Source of the DNA: Bedellia somnulentella
Taxonomy: Eukaryota > Arthropoda > Insecta > Lepidoptera > Bedelliidae
DNA: 64,000 nt
NCBI GenBank assembly: GCA_963576735.1
Contig: OY755173.1
Location: 4,806,873 to 4,870,872 of the forward strand
Direction: 5' to 3'
Made by a program: the position numbers and the translations under genes. A model generated the notes under the pieces. The model was not told the DNA's origin, did no database searches, and saw only the letters and a list, made by a program, of their open reading frames with translations. Below, piece after piece: positions 22,801 to 34,800 of this stretch (within the stretch, counting starts at the first letter, position 1; each line of letters starts with the position of its first letter).

Positions 22801-25800
22801 GAAAACCTTTTTCTCTCTTTTTCCGATGTCTTCCTCATACTAATCATTAGAAAAAACTTTCCAGATATACAATCAAATAATCACAGGCTTATATACAGGG
22901 TGTCCAGTAAATAAACGTCCAACCGTTAACCACCAATAGAGGACCCTGAGAAGTGCCCGGAAATGCATTTTTTTTATTATATTAAACCTGGTTTAGAAAT
23001 AAGCCAGGTTTAAGTTGTCCTCCTCTTGCTAACCAATTCTCCTCTAATCCTCAATTTTTGCTAACCAAGCTGTTCTTTGCTTCATTAGGAGTCTAATAAA
23101 AAAAAAATATGCCGATATCCCTATTTTTGCCCTCTTACCATAACAAAATAGCCCAAAGGAATTTAAAAAAATAAAAAACAACTTAAACCTGGCTTATTTC
23201 TAAAATTAAAAAAATTGCATTTCCGGGCACTTCACAGGGTCCTCTATTGGTGGTTAACGGTTGGACGTTTATTTACTGGACACACTGTATAGCTAATGAA
23301 TGAATATAAATTATAGTTTCTTTCCATTCAAGCGAGAACTAATGTATTTAAATAAATTGTATAGGAAGCCGTAGCCAAAGCCGAAGTGTCTGGCAACCTT
23401 GACGCCCCGGAAGGAGGTTTCGACGCGATCATGCAAGCCATCGTGTGCCGCGAACAAATAGGATGGAGAGAGCAGGCCAGGAGACTTCTGGTGTTCTCGT
23501 CTGATGCCGGATTCCACTATGCTGGGGATGGAAAGGTGAGCTATCATCATAATCGTCAGAAGTGTACGGTAACATTAAACAAATAGGATGGAGGGAGCAG
23601 GCCAGAAGGCTGCTGGTGTTCTCGCCTGATGCCGGATTCCACTATGCTGGGGATGGAAAGGTAAGATGTCATCATCATTATTAGACGTGTCTGGTTACAT
23701 CTTTCAAATAGGATGGAGAGAGCTGGCTAGGAGGCTTCTAGTGTTCTCGTCTGACGCAGGTTTCCACTGTGCTAGGGATGGAAAGGTATCATGATCCTCC
23801 TTATTTTTAGCCAATAGACATTCACTACAAACTCCCTCAAAGATAATACGACGACCGGCCATGTGCTGCCTTATCCATGGGCTTGGTGAGCAATACTTCA
23901 CATGAGAGACCTGTCAAGGTACTCCTCCGCAATATTTATTGACGAAGCAACATTTTTTTCTTTTACAACTATATTAACTTTACCTCACATATCAAAGTTG
24001 GAAATTATGATATCATTTTTAGTTTTGGACTAGGTTAGATTAGACAATAATATAATACTTTTATTTTAATGCTTGTGATCATTAGGTGTTTCTCTTTCAC
24101 GGAAAATGGAAAGCAATCGTAGTTCCCTACAGATGAATTTGTTTTAACCTAATCTTAAATAGAACTCTTGTTCACAGTGATATTTTAAGCTAAAAAGCAT
24201 TTTGATCCACCAATCCAAGTCACTGCAATGTCAAAAATGCATCATTAGATTTCTTGTGCACCAGGATTTTAAATAATTTTCCAAGACAACTATATATATA
24301 GGGTATTTATGTTTCAGCTTGGTGGAATAGTTCAGCCAAACGACGGACAATGTCACATGCAGAATGATATCTATACTCATTCAACACTGCAGGACTATCC
24401 CAGTATTTCGCAAATTAATCTAAAGGTAAGAGTTTCAATTCACTGTTATATTTTAGGGATAGGGCACTTTTCAGTGTATATTAAGGGTCCAGTCATAAGT
24501 AGTTGGATTATTACTTCCATTTTTATGAAAGTTTCTTCCTTCCGTTTTTACACTACATCCTCTAATGTTATTATAGTCGATCTAAATAATAAAAACCACC
24601 TTAATTCCAGGCCCGAGAAAACGCAATGAACCTGATCTTCGCCGTTACTAGCAGTCAGATAAGTGTATATGAGGAACTCAGCAAGCACATCGAGGGGTCC
24701 AGTTCTGGAGTACTTAGTGGGAACTCCGACAATGTGGTTGAGTTGGTCAAACAGCAATATGATGTAAGTGATTTATAATAGTAATTGTTAGATGATTTTG
24801 TAAGTGGGTGTGATCAGAATGAGAGAATCAGCCAGATCAGTGTGTATGAGGAATTGAGCAAGCACATTGAGGGCCCAGCTCTGGAGTACTTAGTGGCAAC
24901 TCTGAAAATGTGGTCGAGTTGGTCAAACAGCAGTATGATGTAAGTTATATTGTTACAGGAATTGTAGATGATGTATCTAATGGGTTTCATCAGAATGGGA
25001 CGTCAGATCAGCGTGTTCAAGCTAGATAGTCTGTATGTGGAAACAATCCGTAAGGACAAAGAAGTTCCACAACTTGGCACATTTAAATCTATCTCTGGTC
25101 GGGAGTTATAGTGTAACTAATACTACTTCCTTTTCTACGTATGAAAGACTATGAATGTGGCAGTCCATGGCTCCTGTGCGTAAAATTGAAAGTAAGGCAT
25201 GTCCGGATGCGCGTAATTTGCGTGTGCTCTGGACATGTCGAAATCACTATCCGAGAGGGAGGAATTTTGGAATTAGTAATCTGGTAATCAGAAGTTTATA
25301 AGCGGGTGTTATCAGATTAGAAGAATTAATGAGATCTGCTTGTACGTGTAAGAGTTCGATTTGTATGATATTTTTAAAAATATTTTTTGATATTTCTATC
25401 TTGATCCTATATAAAGAATCTTAATATTCGCATCTACTATGCTGTGTTTTTTAAAACATACAATTAACTTCGCAGAAAATATCTTCCACGGTAGAGATGA
25501 GAGACAACTCCTCGAACGCCGTCCAAGTGGTGTACTACTCGTCGTGTCTCGGTAACAAGAATGATGTCATCCAAACTAATAAGTGCGATGGACTGAAGGT
25601 AAGTCAAAATATAAAAAAGTTTGCTTGTCAAAACGAGTATGTCATGTGAGAAGTGAGAAACTGACAGATTATTCATAAAAAAGTCTGCCAGTATCTCAAT
25701 TCTCATATCTCATGCAACCTGCATGCAAAAGCCATTAAGATTATGTAGATGTTATAAAAGTTAATATTTTACTTTAAATTACTTACTTACTTGCTTATAC

Positions 25801-28800
25801 TCACGCCCATTGTTCCCATTGGGGTAGGCAGAGACTATCGATCGCCACTTTGTACGATCATGGCAAACCTTTCTGGCTTCGTTCACATCCATCAATCTTT
25901 TCATACATGCTCTTTTATTCTTCATACTTCGGACGCCTGCCTTATTGAGCACATTTTCTATTTGATCCAAATGTGTCCTCCGTGGTCGTCTACTACTCAC
26001 ATTACCTTCCATGTTGGCTCTATAGATCTCTTTCACCAATTTACTGTCATCCATCCTCTATGTGCCCAAACCACCTTAACATTCCTTTCTCTATCTTGCA
26101 CACTACGTCATCTTTCACACCTAAACGTTCACGAATTACACTATTTTTCACTCTGTCGCACAACCTTATATTACATATACTTCTGAGGGATCTCATTTGC
26201 ACTGCATTCACTCTACTTTCATGCCTCTTTGGCCATGCCCAAAATTCACTACCATAAACCAGCGTAGGAACCAGTACAGCATTGTGAACTGCCATTCGCG
26301 CCTTTTCAGACAGGAACTGGCTCGACATTAGACTGTTTATGGCTCCATTTGCCGCATTTCCCTTTTTAACTCTCCTTTCAATATTTTCCTCGCATTTTCC
26401 GTCCCTTGTAAACAAACTTCCCAGATATACAAACTCTTTAAATCACCATATTTACTTATTACCACATCTGTAAATCCCATAAACCATTAAGGATAGTCTT
26501 ATAGAATTAGAAATTCCTCAGCCACTTTTGGAAGTTAGGAAGTAGTTTAGATTCCTGGTGAATTGTGTGCAGCCATACAACATTCATTTAAAAACGCTCA
26601 GTACCCTTAGTCGCTTACTGAGCTTGTACTATTCCAAGTCTGCGTTACACAGATTTTACTTTAACACTATCTTAAATATCAGAATCTCTATCTCAGATTT
26701 TTTTTCCAATCTATAGTGCTATAATTATTTCAGGTGGGCGACGTAGTTCAGTTCACAGCAGAGATCACCTTGAAGGAGTGTCCCAAAGACCCTCGCGAAT
26801 GGAAGCAGGTGTTCCAGATCCACCCCGTGGGTATTTCGGAGAGTCTCACTGTACAGTTGGATATGCTGTGTGACTGCCCTTGCGAACATCCTGGACATTA
26901 TGTAAGTTATACTTGGATTTGTATGGACAATAATAGTTGAATTGAATAAATGGAGTGCAAACCCTTGTGATCAAGTTGTTATGGTTCTAGATTCATAACA
27001 TAACATAACATAAACATAAACGTTCACGCCGAATATCCCCGAAGGGGTTGGCAGAGGTACTAATACTTCTGAACATCACGTGACTTTGTCACCTGGTGTT
27101 CAGAGTACCCACGTTTTGCATGGACAGTGTACTCACGTGATAGGGGGCAGGCCTATCGCCGTTCTAGATTCAATCTGCCATTATAGTCGTAAGTTGAAAA
27201 ATCAGCAATTCTATTGCAAACTATATTATTGAAGAGCTTGTAGAAGTGATTTTGACGATATTTATAACGACGTTTGTTTTTGACGATGCTGTAATACACT
27301 TTTCCACACACATAAACCTCGTTTTAAATAATTTATTCTGCTTCGAAAAAGGTGTACTTGCCACGAAATCTGTAAGTGCCTCTATCTCAGAATATAAGAC
27401 GCGATTTTTTATTTGAATATTCTGAGGAATAGTTGGTATGTTTTCCTGCTTAAAATACTCTGTTGATAATCCAGCGGTAGGTGTTTCAGTAGAATGCGTC
27501 GCTTCGGATGGGTTTTCAAAAGATCGGAAATAACTTGATGAGTTACCACAGTTCTTTCTCATTTCTTTGCCGACATACGAACTTCTAAGCCTAAACTAAT
27601 AAAGTAACCCTCATTCAGGCTTACGAACGCAACGCAGCCGTCTGCCACGGCTACGGCGAGCTGGCGTGCGGCGTGTGCGTGTGCGAGCCCGGCCGGTTCG
27701 GCAAGGCGTGCGAGTGCTCGGCCGGCGGCGGCGGCGGCGCGGACCAGGAGCGGGGCTGCCGCCCGCGGAACAACACCAGCGGCCCGCTCTGCTCCAACCG
27801 CGGCACCTGCTTCTGTGGACAGTGCACCTGCAACAAGATGGACGACCCCACCAAGGTAACACTATGATAACAGACATTGCTCTGCTCCAACCGCGGCACC
27901 TGCTTCTGTGGACAGTGCACCTGCAACAAGATGGACGACCCCACCAAGGTAACACTATGATAACAGACATTGCTCTGCTCCAACCGCGGCACCTGCTTCT
28001 GTGGACAGTGCACCTGCAACAAGATGGACGACCCCACCAAGGTAACACTATGATAACAGACATTGCTCTGCTCCAACCGCGGCACCTGCTTCTGCGGACA
28101 GTGCACCTGCAACAAGATGGACGACCCCACCAAGGTAACACTATGATAACAGACATTGCTCTGCTCCAACCGCGGCACCTGCCTCTGCGGACAGTGCACC
28201 TGCAACAAGATGGACGACCCCACCAAGGTAACACTATGATAACAGACATTGCTCTGCTCCAACCGCGGCACCTGCTTCTGCGGACAGTGCACCTGCAACA
28301 AGATGGACGACCCCACCAAGGTAACACTATGATAACAGACATTGCTCTGCTCCAACCGCGGCACCTGCTTCTGCGGACAGTGCACCTGCAACAAGATGGA
28401 CGACCCCACCAAGGTAACACTATGATAACAGACATTGCTCTGCTCCAACCGCGGCACCTGCTTCTGCGGACAGTGCACCTGCAACAAGATGGACGACCCC
28501 ACCAAGGTAACACTATGATAACAGACATTGCTCTGCTCCAACCGCGGCACCTGCTTCTGCGGACAGTGCACCTGCAACAAGATGGACGACCCCACCAAGG
28601 TAACACTATGATAACAGACATTGCTCTGCTCCAACCGCGGCACCTGCTTCTGCGGACAGTGCACCTGCAACAAGATGGACGACCCCACCAAGGTAACACT
28701 ATGATAACAGACATTGCTCTGCTCCAACCGCGGCACCTGCCTCTGCGGACAGTGCACCTGCAACAAGATGGACGACCCCACCAAGGTAACACTATGATAA

Positions 28801-31800
28801 CAGACATTGCTCTGCTCCAACCGCGGCACCTGCTTCTGTGGACAGTGCACCTGCAACAAGATGGACGACCCCACCAAGGTAACACTATGATAACAGACAT
28901 TGCTCTGCTCCAACCGCGGCACCTGCTTCTGCGGACAGTGCACCTGCAACAAGATGGACGACCCCACCAAGGTAACACTATGATAACAGACATTGCTCTG
29001 CTCCAACCGCGGCACCTGCTTCTGCGGACAGTGTACCTGCAACAAGATGGACGACCCCACCAAGGTATACAATAATGATACATTATGATACAAGTCAGTG
29101 AACTTAGCCATTATAGCCATATATTGGATTATACCAAGTTATTACAGATTGCTTACACGTGCCAAGCCAGTACAAGTCAAACCCTAAAATCGTCACGACA
29201 AGTAAAGCGTGGTTTTAATGTTATGCGGACTGTCAGTACGGATCGCTCCGTATAAACCAATCTGTATTAATAGGTCGTAGGTTTAGGAACCGGACAGCTC
29301 GTAGCCGACCGCATGGCGCATTCGCAACGCGGCCCGTGCGCCTCTGCAAGGAGCGTTTTTAGTATCGTGAGAAGCGAACGCGTCCGCCCTGTACAATCAT
29401 GACGAGTCGTGAATATAATGTCGACACGAGTTGAGTGATTGACGATGTTAATGGGATGGGATGGGATGGGTGGGATGCCTCTGTAACAAACTTGATGAAA
29501 AAGATTGTTTTATCTACCCTCAAATTGCCATATAATGTGACGAATTCTCCCGCGTTGTCTCTCTGCTCCATTATAGGGTAACCATGTAGACTTTCTTCTT
29601 CGCTTCAATTTAATTTATTTTTTCTTGAATAATATAGCGCGCTTCTGTACACCGCACTGTGGGCAAGACAGGTCGGTATCGGATCGAAAATATATAACTT
29701 CATGAGTTTTTGTCCTAAAGTGATGAAATTTGGTACATATATGCAGTAAGGTGTGGATATTCAAATAATGTATAATTTCAAATTTTTTCAAAAATTTTTT
29801 TTTAAATTTTTTTTTTGTTTTTTTTTTGTTTTTTTTTATTTTTACGCAAAATAAGTGCAAACTTGATAATATACCCTCGTTATCAAGGAATATTAATTAA
29901 TTTTGAACGGTGGTACACCGCAAAAGATACCGATTTTCTGTTCCGTCCTTTATAACATTCTTGCTGATATTTTCCAAAACCGCAAACATCCGCAGCTGAT
30001 TTTTTTTTTCTTGTGTTATAGAATAGACTATCAATTGACACAAAATGTAGCGCGTGGGGAGACGTGGGTAATAATGAAAACGTTCGACGAAAAAAAAAAA
30101 TCAGTGAAAAATATGGTATGTCACTTTTTAAGTACCTACTGATACATTTGTCGCTTTTTTAGAAATCAAAGACATGTATTCTAATAAACATGAAATAAGC
30201 TTTCCAAAAATGTATGATACTGCATATCTGTAGCAAATATTTCTTTCACAATATGGTTTTGAAATACGTGTACACAAAGATATAAGTTTGGTACTCCTAT
30301 GTTGTATATACTTTCTACACGTCAAAAATAATGTCATTTTGTGCAATTTTGTGAAAAAACGTAATGAATATTATATTACAATTATTAGAGAACCAAATAA
30401 AATAACCATATTAGACAAATTATGATATTCGTAAAAAGTATTTTCGATATGCTCTTGTTCTACCGTTTTCCACAGTGCACCGTGGTGGCCAGGACGATAC
30501 TAAAACGGTACACGTGGACGATCAATACGGATCACGTACACGCAGAGCGATCGGTACTGACGGTCCGAATGACACTAAAACCACACTAAATGTGATAAAA
30601 TTGTCTACGCGGACGGAAAAATTGTTTTATTATACAAAGTTCTTAAAAATAAAAGTAAGACGAACGTTTATTTTCTCCTCCAGGTGATATCAGGAACCTA
30701 CTGCGAGTGCGACAACTTCACGTGCGACATGAACAAAGGGCAGATCTGCTCAGGCCCTGAAAACGGCGTTTGCGAATGTGGCGCTTGCAAGTGTACCAAG
30801 GATTTCACTGGGCCCGCCTGCCAGTGCCCGAAGAGTCAGGAGCCTTGTCGGTCTAGAGGTACGGGTTTTTTTTAGAATTATTTTGATTTGGATATTATTT
30901 ATTTATATTATTATTATTTTGACTAATCGGGGATTGTTCCTTGCTGCCTAACAGTTTTTTGTTTTTTCGCTGGTCTAGATCTTTGTTGTGAACTCAATTG
31001 TTAAGGTAAAAGTAGAGATTTTTTTCAAGGTACACTTACACACTTATTATTCTGTATAAACACACACACACACTCTATATCCTGTGAGTTATGAATTTAG
31101 GCAAATGTTTTATTTTATTCTTTTAAAGCAATATAATGATGAACTTTATTTACAATGCTACATACTGCGGTCCAAGGAAAACAAATTCTCAATGTCTGTT
31201 TACCAAACACATGCAAATATTTTATAGAATGCATGTAAACAAAAATAATCTAAAAACTCAAACGTCTCGTAGCAAGACTCAAACGTTCACGCAGTATAAT
31301 AATATCTATGAGGTACTAATACTTCTAAACATCACTTGTTCAGAGTATCCATGTTTTGCTTGGACAGTGTTTTCGTGTAATAGGCAGGCCTATCACCGTT
31401 TTGTACGAATATACTGTCACATGTTTAAGTACAACCTAGCCATGAGGGTTTCCTCACGATGTTTTCCCTCACAGATCGAGTGAGAAATAGTGTTGTTCGT
31501 GAAAAGTGTGGTGTGTAAAATTACATTGTAAAAAAAATTGAAAAAGGAATGTTGAGATGGTTTGGGCACGTAGAAAGGAGGGATAAGTCACTTCGAAAGT
31601 CATAATAAATCATCGCTCTTGAAGTATCTCGAGTCCATTTCATTTTCTTAACGGCTAAACAAGTTTGACAAAACCTTGTGACAAGACCGAAAACATTTTT
31701 TAATGAATGAGAGTTATCAAATTTTTTAAACCAAGGAGTTTTTAATTAAAAAGATTTTAATATGACAGGAACAGTGGAAATATTCCATTCCCGATACTTT

Positions 31801-34800
31801 TAGTACAGTTCTCGTACACAAAATCATTATTCAAAGCAATGCGTTTCTAGGAATATATGTATCAAGTCGTGATTAATGTTGCAAATCGTATAACACACAA
31901 TGGAGTTCACTCAGTGCCACTAATTAATTAGTTCTCCCTTATTTTTCATATTCTAATCAGTGCAGTAACATTTTATTGGTTTCCTCTCATTTAAATAATG
32001 CATACATATACTCACGGCTATAAATCCCTTAACGAGGTAGCCAGAGCTTTGGAATGAGAAATTCCTCAGCCAGTTTTGGAAGTTAATTGGGGAAAAGATG
32101 GTAATAATAAATGTTTTTGGTGATGGGTCTCCAACCACATCGACCAAAAATCACTTAAAAAGCCCTTATACCCTTATACTGTGCCGTGTAGTGTCGGCTT
32201 AGAATAACACTACCCCATTTCTACCCGTGGGTGATCGTAAGAGGCGACTAAGGGTCTAGGGGCTTTTTAAGTGATTTTTTAAATAATGCATGTTCCAGAG
32301 AAAAACGATCCTTGTTATTTATCTCGTTATTTCAGTACTTCTTGTCGTGTTTCTCGTTACTTAGCTGACCCTCTTTTTACAAATATACATAAGTTTGTTT
32401 AAACGTCAATAATGCAATTGGTGAAGGAGACCATAAAATAACTATGCGTTTTAGCCATTTCTTACTCTTCATGCAGTTTATATTCAGTGCAGTGTGTCAA
32501 TTAGGGCGCAATCAAATAACTGTATAATTTAATAATATAATAGGTAAAGATCACTGTGCTGGTAAAAAAAATACTTTTTTCAAGGGCTTAGTAGTTAGAA
32601 ATATATATAGTTAACATCTAAACAAACCCAGAGAAAGAATAAAAAACGTTTTCACTTAGCTTAGACATTATATGTACATTATTTAATATATTGCCGGTCA
32701 CATTGTAACTTTCTGTTTCATTGCAGTAAACGGCAAAATCTGCAGCGGAAATGGTGTGTGCGTTTGCGGCAAGTGTGTGTGCAACGTAAAGGATGAACAA
32801 AAGTACTTTGGAGACTATTGCGAAAACTGTCCGGTGAGTTTCTACACCTATTGGTATTTCATTTGGTATAATCTGCGAGTTTACTCATGGATTGGAGGAA
32901 ATGAATTTGAGTATCTGCTTAACATAAGTAATAACTTCCTTATGTTTCTACCTAATATGCAGAGGCGTGGGTTCAAATCCTGAATCAGTCAGCTTATTTC
33001 AATCACTGCTCACCCCGTATTAACTTGCGTACAACGCTGTATTAAGCATGATTGCATACTTGCCTATAGCACACCTGAATAGTGTAGCTTATATTGTGAA
33101 AGATTTCGACTGAACCGATCCTGTTCTGAATTTCTGAAGATTATCCCTTACAAACAAACAAAATTGCAAAGTTTACTTCTTTACAATATTAGTATAGATA
33201 TGTCATCATTGATAGCTCTCAAAGTGGCGATCGATAGTCTCTGCCTACCCCAATGGGAACTAACGGCGTGAGAATATGTATGTATGTATGTATGTATGTA
33301 TGATAGCTCTCATACATACATACATATACTCACGTCTATAAATCGTTAGCTCTGGCTACCCCTTTTAGGGATTTATAGCCGTGAGTATATGTATGTATGT
33401 ATAAAGGTTGTTGGTGATGGGTCTCCAACCGCATCGCCCAAAAATCTCTTTAAAGCCCCATACCGTTAGTCGCCTCTTACCGACCGGAAGAAATGGGGTA
33501 GTGCTATTCTAAGCCGACACTACACAGCTCTCAGCTTTCATAATACAATAAACTACATTAGCCAAATTTCCACACCACTTTACCCTAGTTTCCTATATCG
33601 GTGATCATGATCACAAATATTAATTAACCGGTATATTCGTTCCAGTCGTGCACGGGTAAATGCAAGGAGTTCAAAGACTGCGTATTATGCGAGGTTCACC
33701 AGCGCGGGCCGATGTGGCAGCCGGACGCGCCCGCCGGGGAACAGTGCGGCAACTGCACACTGCAACCTATTGTAGAGGAGGGGAAGATCATTGGTACGTT
33801 GGCATCTTACTGTACTCGGTTTGTGTACCAGCTATGCATTTCGTTTGAACATGCGGAGTCGTACACAGGAAGGTCCATTTTCGTGGGTTAGTGTGGGGAG
33901 TAATGAACTAAAAAAACAAAGATCTTGTCTTAGAATCAGACAAGAAGTATCGAAAACAAAACATTTCAATTTTTACTTAGATATCGTATGCAGGTCTTAA
34001 GCAGTGAAAAACTAATTACACGATTAGTACATATGATTGTTTTCACTTTTCATAATTTCTTTTAGTTAGTGGTCGGAATGACTTTTTTAAAGTCTTACAC
34101 TTAATTATTTCAATTAAATAAGTTAGTTTTAAAGTAAGCTTGTTTTGTGCATCTACCCAGATAACTAGTTTACCGATCTCACCTTCCAAAGGTTGTCTGG
34201 AAGAGATCGCTTTTAGCGATAAGACCGCCGATTGTACCTCACTGTAAACTGTATGATAATTTCTTTTGTAAATTTGTGTTTGATGTACAATAAGGAGTTA
34301 TTCTATTCTATTCTATTCTAAATTGATCGCATGGTAAAACCTTAGAATAGATCTCCGTACGTCTTTTAGTGTCAAACTTTACCATAACGTTCGTGTCAAA
34401 TGAGATAAGCTAACCGGGATAGCATCTGACCTTCAATATTTATATGGTTATCTAACTTTAAAAGAACATTAAGGTGGTTGATCCGGAGATTACCAACATG
34501 GACACTTACAACCTTTAATCACCTTGAAAAATACCTCCGTAGCGTAATTACAGGAATCAATTTAGCTAGCTTGTCTCCGAATAGCTTTTTCAATTTAGTT
34601 TGGTTAGTTTGCCCAAAACCGGCGTAAGTATGGTTAACATATTTTCATCTGTTTTGCCCTTTTGTTCAAGGAGTAAGAATTAGTATATTTTCAGAAATAA
34701 ACATGTACTTAACTTGTATAATTCTGAATAATCCCCTACCTTCACCACATTCATAACAATTCTTTACATAATCTAAATTGTTGCAGCAAACGAATCCAAA

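Noticed and set aside
27787..29064. CRISPR array
   Set aside because: Regular spacing, but units are directly abutting copies of exon sequence with identical spacers in a eukaryotic gene.
27611..29120. Several ~490-codon open frames on both strands over the array
   Set aside because: They exist only because the 93-bp unit is a multiple of three. None is the integrin frame, and the exon frame stops in every spacer.
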